Notes: a model not told the origin generated them from the letters alone. A stretch of 64,000 bases of DNA from Actinomycetes bacterium (GCA_023460935.1 JAEWOI010000021.1:19393-83392); one strand, 5' to 3'. Numbered from the stretch's first letter, positions 6,993 through 17,146 are shown. Program-made: numbers and translations.

Positions 6993-8285
6993 TCAGCCCT
7001 GCTCGGGAACGGTCTGGGCAGCAGCTTCCTCCCGGCCGTGGGCCAGCGGGTCGGTGTGGTCCCGCGCCGCCCGCAGCGCCGTGCGTCCCGACGGCAGGAA
7101 CAGCGCGATCGCTGCGACGACGAAGGTGGTCACCCCGGCGAGCAGGAGCACGAACTCGACCGAGCGGACGTTGGCCAGCGGGCCGAACACCGCCATCCCC
7201 GTAGGCATGGCGACCGCAGCGACGATGCCGAAGAAGCCGAACACCCGGCCCTGCCGGTCCGGCTCGACGGTTTCCTGCAGCACGGTCATCGAAGGGGTGG
7301 AGAACACCGGGACGGCCACGCCGGTGAGGAACATGAAGAAGAAGAAGACCCACAGGTTCGTCGACAGCCCCATGCCGATCGAGAGCGCGCCGAAGGCCAG
7401 CGAGCCGGCGATGATCAGGCCCATCCGGCTGAACCGCTTCCCCCAGGCCCCGATGGTCGCACCGGCGAGCATCATGCCGACCGAGAACGAAAGCTCGAGC
7501 ACGGTCAGCTTCCAGACCTCCTCCCCGAAGGTGCGCGCCACCATGAGCGGGGTGAGGAAGGAGGGCGCGGCAGCGAGCACCATCACCACCGCGTACAGCC
7601 CGAGCAGCCAGCGGATCAGCGGGTGGCCGGCGACGTAGCGAAAGCCGGCGACCAGGTCGGTGAAGTAGCCGGTGGGCTCGGCCTCGCTGCGCAGCACCTT
7701 GGCCACCGGCACCAGGGCGAGCAGGCCGATGCCGAGAACGGCCGTGACCACGTCGACCCCGAGGATCCACGCCAGCGGCAGCGTTGCGTACAGCAGCGCC
7801 GCTACGGCGGGCGCGACCAGCATCATGCCCGCCTGGATGCTCTGGGTGAGCCCGTTGATGGCCAGCAGCTTTTCCGCCGGGACGATCTGGGGCAGCAGGG
7901 CCCCCACCGCGGGGGTCTGGATGCCGGCGCCGACCGAGCGCACGGCCAGGACGGCGTAGATCAGCCACAGGTCACGGTTTCCGAGCAGCATCAGCACTGC
8001 GAGGGTGAGGGTGGCCAGCGCGATGGCGGCGTCGGCCCCCATGATCAGCAGCTTGCGGTTGTGCCGGTCGGCCCAGACCCCGCCGAAGATCGAGACGATC
8101 GCCTGGGGCAGGAACCCGAAGATGGTCGACAGCGCGAGCACCACGCCGTCCTTCGTGGTGAGCGTCAGGTACCACATCACCGCGTACTGGACCAGCATCG
8201 AGCCGAACAGCGACACCGACTGGCCGCTCAGGAACAGGGCGACGTCGCGGCGCCAGCGAGGGCGTTCCGGGGTGGGTGAGGTCAC
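6993..8285 (-). CDS. MFS efflux transporter (DHA3, macrolide-efflux-like)
   Basis: A 430-residue, about 12-helix major facilitator with the loop 2-3 signature FGGVWADRHNRKLLIMGAD, typical of the DHA3 exporter group that includes Mef-type macrolide pumps; the N-terminal FLSGQSVSLFGSMLVQYAVM also fits that group. The substrate cannot be deduced. GTG 8285 is preferred over the adjacent GTG 8288 because a CAGAAT -10 box (8292-8297) lies exactly 6 nt upstream. It is divergent from kbl and ends only 6 bp after tdh, so it sits inside the threonine-degradation pair without an obvious metabolic link. Confidence 0.85.
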   Translation of the reverse strand: MTSPTPERPRWRRDVALFLSGQSVSLFGSMLVQYAVMWYLTLTTKDGVVLALSTIFGFLPQAIVSIFGGVWADRHNRKLLIMGADAAIALATLTLAVLMLLGNRDLWLIYAVLAVRSVGAGIQTPAVGALLPQIVPAEKLLAINGLTQSIQAGMMLVAPAVAALLYATLPLAWILGVDVVTAVLGIGLLALVPVAKVLRSEAEPTGYFTDLVAGFRYVAGHPLIRWLLGLYAVVMVLAAAPSFLTPLMVARTFGEEVWKLTVLELSFSVGMMLAGATIGAWGKRFSRMGLIIAGSLAFGALSIGMGLSTNLWVFFFFMFLTGVAVPVFSTPSMTVLQETVEPDRQGRVFGFFGIVAAVAMPTGMAVFGPLANVRSVEFVLLLAGVTTFVVAAIALFLPSGRTALRAARDHTDPLAHGREEAAAQTVPEQG

Positions 8286-8291
8286 CACCCC

Positions 8292-8297
8292 ATTCTG
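8292..8297 (-). promoter_or_regulatory. -10 box of a leaderless transcript (MFS gene)
   Basis: CAGAAT on the minus strand, 6 nt before GTG 8285. Confidence 0.4.
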
Positions 8298-8335
8298 GTG
8301 CCCGGCACTGACACCCGCCACCGCCGGCCCGACCG

Positions 8336-8341
8336 TAGGCT
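8336..8341 (+). promoter_or_regulatory. -10 box of a leaderless transcript (kbl)
   Basis: TAGGCT ends 6 nt before the kbl ATG. Confidence 0.5.
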
Positions 8342-8347
8342 GCGGGC

Positions 8348-9541
<1,194 letters not shown>

Positions 9542-9589
9542 GCCGGGCGGCAGTACCGTCGTGGTGACCAGTCCCGGAGAGGATGCAGC

Positions 9590-10999
9590 ATGCAGCACAA
9601 GGAGTTGAAGCCGTTCCCTGAGGGCTTCCTTTGGAGCGCTTCGACGTCGGCGTACCAGGTGGAGGGCGCCTGGGACCTCGACGGCAAGGGCCCATCGGTG
9701 ATCGACGCGAGGGGCACCTACCCCGAGGGCACCACCGACTTCAAGGTGGCCAGCGACCACTACCACCGCTTCGCCGAGGACGTGGCCCTGTTCGCGGAGC
9801 TCGGGCTGAAGGCCTACCGCTTCTCGATCGCCTGGACCCGGATCATCCCCGACGGCGACGGTGCGGTGAACCAGGCCGGCGTCGACTTCTACCACCGGCT
9901 GATCGACGCGCTGCTGGCCGCAGGGATCGAGCCGATCGTGACCATGTACCACTTCGACCTGCCGGCGGCCCTCGACGCGAAGGGCGGCTGGACCGATCGG
10001 GCCACCGTGGGCGCCTTCGCGCGGTTCGCCGAGGTGCTGTTCCGTGAGTACGGGTCGAAGGTCACCTACTGGCTGACCATCAACGAGCAGAACATGATGG
10101 TGCTCCACGGCGAGGCGATCGGGACGGTCAAGCCCGGCATGCCGAAGTCGGCGGTCTACCAGGCCAACCACCACATGATGCTGGCCCAGGCGCTGGCCAA
10201 CCAGCTGTGCCACAAGCTGGTGCCCGGCGGCAAGATCGGCCCGGCCCCGAATATCTCGGCGGTGTACCCGGCCAGCTGCCACCCCCTGGACGTGCTGGCA
10301 GCGGACGACGTGAACGCCATCCGGAACTGGCTCTACCTCGACATGGGCGTGCACGGCTACTACAACTCCACCGCCTGGGCGTACCTCGAGGCGCAGGGTG
10401 CGGCACCGGAGATCGCCGAGGGCGACCTGGATATCCTCGCCGCTGACCGGCCCGACTTCATCGCGTTCAACTACTACAGCACGATGACCGTCGCCCGGCC
10501 CGGCTCCGAGGACGTCGACCGGCGGGCGGGGGAGGCCGACCAGCAACTCGACCCGGGCGAGCCCGGCGTGTACGCGGGTGCTGCCAACCCGCACCTGCCG
10601 CGCACCGAGTTCGGCTGGGAGATCGACCCGATCGGCTTCCGCACGACGTTCCGGGCGATCTGGGACCGCTACCGCCTGCCGCTGCTGGTCACCGAGAACG
10701 GTCTCGGCGCCTTCGACAAGCTCGAGGACGGGCAGGTGCACGACTCCTACCGCATCGACTACCTGCGCGACCACATCGAGCAGATCCAGCTCGCGGTCAC
10801 CGACGGGGTCGAGGTGCTCGGCTACAGCCCGTGGTCGGCGATCGACCTGGTCTCCACCCACCAGGGCAGCTCCAAGCGCTACGGCTTCATCTACGTCGAC
10901 CGCGAGGAGTTCGACCTCAAGCAGCTCACCCGCTACAAGAAGGACTCCTTCGCCTGGTACGCCAAGGTGATCGCCAGCAACGGCGCCGACCTCAGCTGA
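9590..10999 (+). CDS. bglA: GH1 6-phospho-beta-glucosidase
   Basis: A 469-residue glycoside hydrolase family 1 enzyme with acid/base E166 (TINEQN) and nucleophile E369 (VTENGLG). The C-terminal SSKRYGFIYVD (about 427-437) contains the Ser/Lys/Tyr phosphate-binding set of 6-phospho-beta-glucosidases, and the end (KKDSFAWYAKVIASNG) resembles E. coli BglA. It would hydrolyse 6-phospho-beta-glucosides delivered by a PTS, yet no PTS gene lies nearby. GAGAGGATG upstream of ATG provides the ribosome-binding site. Activity on unphosphorylated glucosides cannot be excluded. Confidence 0.87.
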   Translation: MQHKELKPFPEGFLWSASTSAYQVEGAWDLDGKGPSVIDARGTYPEGTTDFKVASDHYHRFAEDVALFAELGLKAYRFSIAWTRIIPDGDGAVNQAGVDFYHRLIDALLAAGIEPIVTMYHFDLPAALDAKGGWTDRATVGAFARFAEVLFREYGSKVTYWLTINEQNMMVLHGEAIGTVKPGMPKSAVYQANHHMMLAQALANQLCHKLVPGGKIGPAPNISAVYPASCHPLDVLAADDVNAIRNWLYLDMGVHGYYNSTAWAYLEAQGAAPEIAEGDLDILAADRPDFIAFNYYSTMTVARPGSEDVDRRAGEADQQLDPGEPGVYAGAANPHLPRTEFGWEIDPIGFRTTFRAIWDRYRLPLLVTENGLGAFDKLEDGQVHDSYRIDYLRDHIEQIQLAVTDGVEVLGYSPWSAIDLVSTHQGSSKRYGFIYVDREEFDLKQLTRYKKDSFAWYAKVIASNGADLS

Positions 11000-11010
11000 G
11001 GCCCGCTCAG

Positions 11011-11040
11011 CCGGGGAGGCGCGGGTTCACTCCTCCCCGG
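11011..11040. terminator. Possible bidirectional hairpin between convergent bglA and pdxR
   Basis: The 9-bp inverted repeat CCGGGGAGG (11011-11019) with CCTCCCCGG (11032-11040) overlaps the last codons of pdxR. No T-tract is visible, so termination is only plausible. Confidence 0.4.
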
Positions 11041-12427
11041 TGGCGGCGGCGGCGATGGCGTCCAGTCCGCGGGCGAGGGCTGCCTGGCCGACCGCGCCGA
11101 AGCCGAACACGATGCCGGAGCTGCCCGCGCCCGACCAGTACTGCGACAGCGGGCTCACCAGCACCCCCACACGGGCCAGTGCGGCCACCACTTCCGCCTC
11201 CGGCCGGGTGGTCTCCACCACGGCGTGCAGGCCGCCGTCCATCGGGTGCACGTGCAGGCCGGGTACCCCGGCCAGGGCCTCGACCACCTGGGCGCGGCGT
11301 CGCCGGTAGCGGTTCCGCATCCGCTGGGTGTGCAGGCGCAACGCCCCGCTGTCCAGATAGCTGGCGACCGCGAGCTGGGTGACCAGCCCCACCGGCTGGC
11401 CGAGGTCGCCGCGCGTGGTTGCGACGGCCGGCAGCAGCCAGGCCGGCAGCGCGAGGAAGCCGACGGCCAGGGCAGGGGTGAGGGTCTTGGACAGCGTGCC
11501 CAGCAGCACCACCCGTCCGTCGGCCGGGTCGTCGAGGGCGGCCAGCGCAGGCAACGGCTGGGAGGTGTAGCGCAGCTCGGAGTCGTAGTCGTCCTCCACG
11601 ACCACCACCCGGTGCCGGCGCGCCCACTCCAGCAGCGCCTGGCGGCGGTCGACGGGCAGCGAACCCCCCAGCGGGTACTGGTGGCTCGGCGTGACCACGA
11701 GCAGGTCGGGGGCCCCGCCACCGGTCGGCAGGTCGGCCACGCGCAATCCCTGCCGGTCCACCGGCACCGGCACCACTTCTGCGCCGAACCGGGCCGGCAC
11801 CCGGCGCAGGGACGGGTAGCCCGGTTCCTCCACCCCGACTCGGAGCGGCTTCGAGCGTCCCGAACCGAGTGCCAGCAGCAGGAGCGCCAACCCCTCCCTG
11901 CCGCCGCCGGTCACGGCGAGCTGGCCCGGGTCGCAGACCACGGCGCGCATCCGGCGCAGGTGTTCTGCCCATGCCCGGCGGAGGGCCGCGACCCCCAACG
12001 GCGGCACGACGGTGTCCACCGGTGCCGCGGCTGCCTGCCGCCAGGCCGCCTTCCACGCCGGACCCACCACGTCGGCCGTCCACGGCCGGCCCGGGCGCAG
12101 GTCGATCTCGGGACGGGGTTCGATGGGCTCCGGCGCCACCGGGCGCAGCCTGCGGGGGTGCACCCTGCGCAGCTGGGGGTTGACGATGGTGGAACGCCCG
12201 GCGCTGGCGCTGAGGTAGCCCTCGGCGAGCAACTGGTCGTAGGCGGCGACCACCGACCCCCGCGCCACCCCCAGGTGGCCGGCCAGCGCCCTGGTCGATG
12301 GCAGCGGGTCGCCGGGGGCCAGGACGGCCTCGGCGATCAGCTGTCGCAACCCGGCGGCTAGTCGCACCGGGATGGCGCCCTCGCCGGCGAGGGCGAGCGG
12401 GAGGGTGATTTCTGGGGCCGTGCGCAC
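11027..12427 (-). CDS. pdxR: MocR-family regulator PdxR (GntR HTH fused to an aminotransferase-like domain)
   Basis: A 466-residue protein with an N-terminal GntR winged helix (about residues 15-75, including DPLPSTRALAGHLGVARGSV) and a fold-type I aminotransferase domain (about 105-460) with the PLP-binding context LLGTLSKTLTPALAVGF. In Corynebacterium and other bacteria PdxR senses PLP and controls pdxST. Here it is divergent from pdxS across an 80-bp region holding a large palindrome. The GTG at 12427 is chosen because a TATCGT -10 box (12434-12439) lies 6 nt upstream and overlaps that palindrome, which implies autoregulation. Confidence 0.9.
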   Translation of the reverse strand: MRTAPEITLPLALAGEGAIPVRLAAGLRQLIAEAVLAPGDPLPSTRALAGHLGVARGSVVAAYDQLLAEGYLSASAGRSTIVNPQLRRVHPRRLRPVAPEPIEPRPEIDLRPGRPWTADVVGPAWKAAWRQAAAAPVDTVVPPLGVAALRRAWAEHLRRMRAVVCDPGQLAVTGGGREGLALLLLALGSGRSKPLRVGVEEPGYPSLRRVPARFGAEVVPVPVDRQGLRVADLPTGGGAPDLLVVTPSHQYPLGGSLPVDRRQALLEWARRHRVVVVEDDYDSELRYTSQPLPALAALDDPADGRVVLLGTLSKTLTPALAVGFLALPAWLLPAVATTRGDLGQPVGLVTQLAVASYLDSGALRLHTQRMRNRYRRRRAQVVEALAGVPGLHVHPMDGGLHAVVETTRPEAEVVAALARVGVLVSPLSQYWSGAGSSGIVFGFGAVGQAALARGLDAIAAAATGEE

Positions 12428-12436
12428 CCGGCCACG

Positions 12437-12487
12437 ATACTGGACCACCACCAGAACGCGGTTCTGGATCTGGCGGTGGTCCAGTAT
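12437..12487. promoter_or_regulatory. Probable PdxR operator, compound palindrome between pdxR and pdxS
   Basis: A 13-bp perfect inverted repeat (ATACTGGACCACC at 12437-12449 and GGTGGTCCAGTAT at 12475-12487) flanks an inner 7-bp inverted repeat (CCAGAAC 12451-12457, GTTCTGG 12461-12467). The outer arms contain GTGGTCCA, close to the AAAGTGGWCTA-like PdxR motif described for Corynebacterium. The left arm overlaps the pdxR -10 box, and the right arm ends 19 nt before the pdxS ATG. Confidence 0.75.
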
Positions 12488-12506
12488 GGCCGTCAGCATT
12501 GAGCCC

Positions 12507-13403
12507 ATGACGACTACGACTGGTTCTCCCCTGGTGAAGCGCGGCCTGGCCGACATGCTCAAGGGAGGGGTGATCATGGACGTGGTCACTCCCGAACAGG
12601 CCCGCATCGCCGAGGACGCCGGTGCCGTGGCGGTGATGGCCCTGGAGCGGGTGCCGGCCGACATCAGGGCGCAGGGCGGCGTGGCGAGGATGAGCGACCC
12701 CGACCTGATCTCGGCGATCATCGAGACGGTCTCCATCCCGGTGATGGCCAAGGCGCGGATCGGGCACTTCGTCGAGGCGCAGGTGCTGGAGCACCTGAAG
12801 GTCGACTACATCGACGAGTCGGAGGTGCTCTCGCCGGCCGACTACGCCAACCACATCGACAAGCACGCCTTCACCGTGCCGTTCGTCTGCGGGGCCACCA
12901 ACCTCGGCGAGGCGCTGCGCCGCATCGCCGAGGGCGCGGCGATGATCCGCTCCAAGGGTGAGGCCGGCACCGGCGACGTGTCCGAGGCCACCCGCCACAT
13001 CCGTACGATCCGCCACGAGCTCGCCGTGCTGAAGGCGACCTTCGAGGCCAACCCCGACGAGCTGTACGTGGCGGCCAAGGAGTTGCAGGCGCCCTACGAA
13101 CTGGTCCGGGAGGTCGCGGAGACCGGACGGCTCCCGGTGGTGCTGTTCACCGCCGGCGGGGTCGCCACGCCTGCCGACGCGGCGCTGATGATGCAACTGG
13201 GCGCCGACGGGGTCTTCGTCGGCTCCGGCATCTTCAAGTCGGGCAACCCCGCCGCCCGCGCTGCTGCGATCGTGAAGGCCACAGCACTGTTCCGCGACCC
13301 CGGCGCCATCGCCGAGGCCTCCCGCGGCCTCGGCGAGGCGATGGTCGGCATCAACGTCTCCGACGTGCCCGCGCCCCACCGCCTGGCGGAGCGCGGCTGG
13401 TGA
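12507..13403 (+). CDS. pdxS: Pyridoxal 5'-phosphate synthase lyase subunit PdxS
   Basis: A 298-residue (beta/alpha)8 protein that makes PLP from ribose 5-phosphate (or ribulose 5-phosphate), glyceraldehyde 3-phosphate and ammonia. The near-invariant family sequence is evident, for example GLADMLKGGVIMDVVTPEQA, PVMAKARIGHFVEAQ, YIDESEVLSPAD and the phosphate-binding GADGVFVGSGIFKS. It is translationally coupled by GTGA overlap to pdxT, which supplies ammonia. Divergent pdxR and its palindrome sit directly upstream. Confidence 0.98.
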   Translation: MTTTTGSPLVKRGLADMLKGGVIMDVVTPEQARIAEDAGAVAVMALERVPADIRAQGGVARMSDPDLISAIIETVSIPVMAKARIGHFVEAQVLEHLKVDYIDESEVLSPADYANHIDKHAFTVPFVCGATNLGEALRRIAEGAAMIRSKGEAGTGDVSEATRHIRTIRHELAVLKATFEANPDELYVAAKELQAPYELVREVAETGRLPVVLFTAGGVATPADAALMMQLGADGVFVGSGIFKSGNPAARAAAIVKATALFRDPGAIAEASRGLGEAMVGINVSDVPAPHRLAERGW

Positions 13404-14044
13404 AGCAGCCGACGATCGGGGTGCTCGCCCTGCAGGGCGGGGTGCGCGAGCACGTCGAACTGCTCGCCGGGCTGGGCGCCCGCACCACCGAGCTGCGCAC
13501 CCCGGACGACCTGCTGGGTGCGGATGGCCTGCGGGTGGACGCCCTGGTGCTGCCCGGTGGCGAGTCGTCGACCATCGACCGGCTGCTGCGGATCTTCGGG
13601 CTGGAGGAGCCGCTACGCGTAGCGATCACCGCCGGCGTGCCGACCCTCGGCACCTGCGCGGGGTTGGTCCTGCTGGCCCGGCAGGTGCTGGACCCGGCGC
13701 CCGGCCAGCGCTCCCTCGGCGCGCTCGACGTGACCGTCCGGCGCAACGCCTTCGGGCCGCAGGTCGACTCCGCCGAGGTCGACCTGGCCACGGCGTACGG
13801 TCCCACGCGGGTGGCGTTCATCCGGGCTCCCCTGGTGACCCGGACGGGCCCCGGCGTGCTGCCCGTGGCCAGCTTCGCCGGAGGCGTGGTGGGGGTGCGG
13901 CAGGGCCTGATCACCGGCCTGTCCTTCCACCCCGAGCTGACCGGTGAGACGCTGTTCCACCGGCTGCTGCTGGACGACGCTCACGGCCGGCATGGGCAAT
14001 TGCCGCACAGCCCGGAATTGTCGGCACTTGCCGAGCCCGCCTAG
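13400..14044 (+). CDS. pdxT: Pyridoxal 5'-phosphate synthase glutaminase subunit PdxT
   Basis: A 214-residue class I glutamine amidotransferase that hydrolyses glutamine and channels ammonia to PdxS. The catalytic triad is visible: C86 in GTCAGLVLL, and H177 and E179 in FHPEL; the PdxT-specific IGVLALQGGVREH and LPGGESSTI are present. GTG 13400 overlaps the pdxS stop (GTGA). Confidence 0.97.
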   Translation: MKQPTIGVLALQGGVREHVELLAGLGARTTELRTPDDLLGADGLRVDALVLPGGESSTIDRLLRIFGLEEPLRVAITAGVPTLGTCAGLVLLARQVLDPAPGQRSLGALDVTVRRNAFGPQVDSAEVDLATAYGPTRVAFIRAPLVTRTGPGVLPVASFAGGVVGVRQGLITGLSFHPELTGETLFHRLLLDDAHGRHGQLPHSPELSALAEPA

Positions 14045-14052
14045 GATTTCCG

Positions 14053-14148
14053 CTTGAGGGGAGTACTTCCCAAGTCACCTGTTGGTCAGTCCGGGCTCGC
14101 GATCGTGCCCCCGCAGGTGCGCCCGAAGCGGCGAAGGAGACCTCACAG
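14053..14148 (+). promoter_or_regulatory. yybP-ykoY-type (manganese) riboswitch upstream of terC
   Basis: The leader of terC contains the riboswitch hallmark GGGGAGTA (14058-14065) just after TGAGG (14055-14059), which can pair with CCTCA (14141-14145) to close the P1 stem. The second conserved internal-loop strand CGAAGGAGACCTC is found at 14132-14144. TerC-family genes are classic targets of this Mn2+-sensing RNA. The ON/OFF mechanism here is not visible; GGAG lies in the 3' strand, but the start codon is 25-30 nt further. Confidence 0.8.
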
Positions 14149-14172
14149 GCCTGGCCGTGAGGGAGAACTCCG

Positions 14173-15162
14173 TTGACTGTACCCGTGCTCGAGATCGCCC
14201 TTGGTTCCCCGGAGCTGTGGGCGATCAGCATCGCAGCGGTGCTGGCGCTGTTCGTGCTCGACTTCGTGATCACCCACAAGCCGCACGCGGTTTCGATGCG
14301 GGAGGCGATCGGGTGGTCGGCCTTCTACATCGCCCTGCCGCTGGCCTTCGGCGTCTGGGTCTGGAACGCCTTCGGCGCCACCCGGGGCCTGGAGTTCTAC
14401 GCCGGCTACCTGGTGGAGAAGTCGCTGAGCGTCGACAACCTGTTCGTGTTCATGCTGCTGCTGTCGTCGTTCGCCGTCCCGCGCGAGCTGCAGCAACGGG
14501 TGCTGCTGATCGGGGTGGCCGGCGCGCTGGTCCTGCGCGGAGTGTTCATCGCGCTCGGCGCCGCGATGCTGGCCAACTTCTCCTGGACGTTCCTGCTGTT
14601 CGGCCTGATCCTGCTGGCCACGGCCGTCAAGGTGCTGCGGGACGCGCTGAATCCCGCCGAGCACGAGGTGGAGGTCGGCTCGCTGCGGATCGTCCGGCTG
14701 GTGCGCCGGCTCTGGCCGGTCACCGACAGCTACCGCGGGCCGCGGATGAGCGTGGTCGAGGACGGCCGCCGGGCGCTCACCCCACTCGCTCTCGCCACCC
14801 TGGCCATCCTCGCAACGGACGTGGTGTTCGCCGTCGACTCGGTGCCTGCTGTGTACGGCATCACCGGCGACCCGTACCTGGTGTTCGTGACCAACGCCTT
14901 CGCCCTGCTCGGCCTGCGCGCGCTGTACTTCGTGCTGGAGGGCGCGCTCGGCTCACTGGTGCACCTCGGCTACGGCCTGGCAGCGATCCTCGCCTTCATC
15001 GGCGTGAAGCTGGTGCTGCACTGGGGCCACGGCATCTGGAGCTGGGTGCCCGAGGTGGACACGCTGGCCTCACTCGGCGTGATCGTCGGCATCCTCGCCC
15101 TGGTGATCCTCACCAGCGTGCTGTCCAACCGCCGCCGCGACCGGGCCGCCCAGCGCAGCTGA
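14173..15162 (+). CDS. TerC-family membrane protein (probable Mn2+ exporter)
   Basis: A 329-residue protein with about eight membrane helices and conserved intramembrane acidic residues (FVLDFVIT, KSLSVDNLFVF, ATDVVFAVDSVPAV) typical of TerC/Alx proteins. Members controlled by yybP-ykoY riboswitches export manganese, often to protect or metallate secreted enzymes, so this role is inferred here. The start is TTG 14173 after GAGGGAGAA; no better in-frame start precedes the first helix. Confidence 0.9.
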   Translation: MTVPVLEIALGSPELWAISIAAVLALFVLDFVITHKPHAVSMREAIGWSAFYIALPLAFGVWVWNAFGATRGLEFYAGYLVEKSLSVDNLFVFMLLLSSFAVPRELQQRVLLIGVAGALVLRGVFIALGAAMLANFSWTFLLFGLILLATAVKVLRDALNPAEHEVEVGSLRIVRLVRRLWPVTDSYRGPRMSVVEDGRRALTPLALATLAILATDVVFAVDSVPAVYGITGDPYLVFVTNAFALLGLRALYFVLEGALGSLVHLGYGLAAILAFIGVKLVLHWGHGIWSWVPEVDTLASLGVIVGILALVILTSVLSNRRRDRAAQRS

Positions 15163-15166
15163 GGAG

Positions 15167-16186
15167 TCAGGGCAGCTCGCGGTTGCGCTGGTCGCGGCCG
15201 AGCTCGCCATAGGGGTAGTCGGGCACCGACGGTGCGCTGACCTCGTCGAGACGGGCAGTGGCTGCCGCGTCCAGGTGCAGGTCGGCAACGGCCAGCGACC
15301 CCCGGAGTTGCTCGAGCGTGCGGTTGCCGAGGATCGGGGCAACCACCTGCGGGCGGTCGGCCAGCCACGCCAGCGCCACCTGCGCCATGGTCAGGCCGGC
15401 TGCTTCAGCCACTTCGGAAACCACCTTCAGGACCTCCCAGGTCGAGGCGGTGTTGCGTCTGGCGTAGCCCTCCATGCCGCGGGCGGGGTTCTCGCCCAGC
15501 CGGGTGGCCCCCGAGGGCACCTCGTCGGGGGAGTACTTGCCGGCCAGCCAGCCGCCGGCGAGCGGGCTCCAGGGGATCATGCCAAGGCCGTACTCCGCGC
15601 AGGCCGGCGTGAGCTCGAACTCGATCCATCGGGTCAGCAGGTTGTACTGCGGCTGCAGCGACACCGGCTGGGTCCAGCCGTGCTGCCGCGCCCGCTCGGT
15701 GACGGCGGCCAGCTGCCAGCCGGTGAAGTTGGACAGGCCGAAGTAGTGCACCTTGCCGAGGCTGACCGCGTCGTCCACGAACCGCAGGTACTCCTCGATC
15801 GGCGTCAGCGGGTCCCAGGAGTGCAGCTGGTAGAGGTCGACGGCGTCCACCCGCAGCCGGCGCAGGCTGGCGTCCAGGGCCTCGGCCAGGTGCCGCCGCG
15901 ACAGGCCGGCGCCGTTGGGGTGGCGGTGCATGCCGAACCGTCCCTTGGTCGCCACCACCAGCCCGTCCCGCACGCCGGGACGTTGCGCGAGCCAGTCGCC
16001 GATGATCTCCTCCGACGCGCCATGGGAGTAGACGTCCGCCGTGTCGACGAAATTCCCGCCGGCCTCGACGTAGGCGTCGAGCTGCGCGAACGCCCCGGCG
16101 GGATCGGTCTCGTGGCCGAAGGTCATCGTGCCGAGGGCGAGCCTGGAGACGATCAGCCCGCTGCGGCCGAGGAGGCGGTGTTCCAT
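15167..16186 (-). CDS. Aldo/keto reductase
   Basis: A 339-residue NADPH-dependent oxidoreductase with the AKR tetrad D48, Y53, K81 and H122 (DTADVYSHG, VVATKGRF, YQLHSWD). The sequence belongs to the large YajO/Tas-like AKR group of unknown natural substrate. It is convergent with terC, only 4 bp apart, and is followed on the same strand by no functional partner. Confidence 0.9.
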   Translation of the reverse strand: MEHRLLGRSGLIVSRLALGTMTFGHETDPAGAFAQLDAYVEAGGNFVDTADVYSHGASEEIIGDWLAQRPGVRDGLVVATKGRFGMHRHPNGAGLSRRHLAEALDASLRRLRVDAVDLYQLHSWDPLTPIEEYLRFVDDAVSLGKVHYFGLSNFTGWQLAAVTERARQHGWTQPVSLQPQYNLLTRWIEFELTPACAEYGLGMIPWSPLAGGWLAGKYSPDEVPSGATRLGENPARGMEGYARRNTASTWEVLKVVSEVAEAAGLTMAQVALAWLADRPQVVAPILGNRTLEQLRGSLAVADLHLDAAATARLDEVSAPSVPDYPYGELGRDQRNRELP

Positions 16187-16213
16187 GACCCCATCCTGCG
16201 CCTGGCGGCGGGC

Positions 16214-17146
16214 TCAAGCCAGCTGCAGCGCCCTGACCACGATCAGCACGAGGCCGGCCAGCCCCAGGCCGGCGAGGCCGAGCAGCTGGGTGCGGGCGCG
16301 CCGGTCGCGCGGGGCGTAGGCGACCACTACGGCAGCCACGAGCCCGCCGATCAGCCCGCCGAGGTGGCCCTGCCAGGAGATGCTCCCCGGGCCGAAGAAG
16401 GTGTAGACAACGTTGATGCCGAGCCAGAGGAGCACCGTGCGCACATCGCCGCGCACCTTGTAGGCGAGGACCAGCAACGCGCCGATCAGGCCGAACACCG
16501 CGCCGGAGGCGCCAAGGGTGGTGCTGGTCTCCGGGGAGAGCCACAGCACCACGGCCGAAGCGGTGACCGCTGACAACAGGTAGACGGCGAGGAACCGGAC
16601 GCGGCCGAGCGCGTTCTCCAGCGTCGGGCCGAGGAACCAGACCGCCAGCATGTTCAGGGCCAGGTGCAGGAAGTCGATGTGGGCGAAGGCGCTGGTCAAC
16701 GGCTGCCAGAACGCCCCGGACGCCAGGCCGGGGTGCCACCAGCCGTCGGGCATCGCAGCGCAGGCGGCGGCGCCCGCTTCGGGGTACCAGCTGTTCGGGT
16801 CGGCAGCGGAGAGGCAGAAGCCGCCAGGAGTGAGCGCAAGGAGATCCACCAGCCGGCTGGTATGGCCGCCGGTCAGCGTGATCGCCAGCCAGACCAGCAC
16901 GTTCAGCCCGATCAGCGTCATGCTCGTGACCGCGGGGTTCGAGCTGCGCGCACCGCCATAGGGCAACTGGTTCTGGCGGGTGTCGCGGGCGCCCTGGGCC
17001 ACGCAGTCCGGGCACTGGAAGCCGACCGCCGCGCTGATCATGCAGTCGCCGCAGATCGGCCGTCCGCAGCGCTGGCAGTGGATGTAGGTGCCCCGGTCCG
17101 GGTGGCGGTAGCAGGCGTAGGCGACCGGCGGCTGCGGCTGCGTCAT
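16214..17146 (-). CDS. Rhomboid-family intramembrane serine protease with N-terminal zinc-finger domain
   Basis: A 310-residue protein with a B-box-like zinc-binding N-terminus (CYRHPDRGTYIHCQRCGRP, ICGDC, CPDC within residues 12-48) and a six- to seven-helix rhomboid domain. Catalytic S214 lies in GASGAVFG and H261 in SWQGHLGG, so the protease looks active. This B-box plus rhomboid arrangement is common in Actinobacteria; the substrates are unknown. ATG 17146 begins MTQPQPPVAYACYRH. It is divergent from the patatin gene. Confidence 0.93.
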   Translation of the reverse strand: MTQPQPPVAYACYRHPDRGTYIHCQRCGRPICGDCMISAAVGFQCPDCVAQGARDTRQNQLPYGGARSSNPAVTSMTLIGLNVLVWLAITLTGGHTSRLVDLLALTPGGFCLSAADPNSWYPEAGAAACAAMPDGWWHPGLASGAFWQPLTSAFAHIDFLHLALNMLAVWFLGPTLENALGRVRFLAVYLLSAVTASAVVLWLSPETSTTLGASGAVFGLIGALLVLAYKVRGDVRTVLLWLGINVVYTFFGPGSISWQGHLGGLIGGLVAAVVVAYAPRDRRARTQLLGLAGLGLAGLVLIVVRALQLA

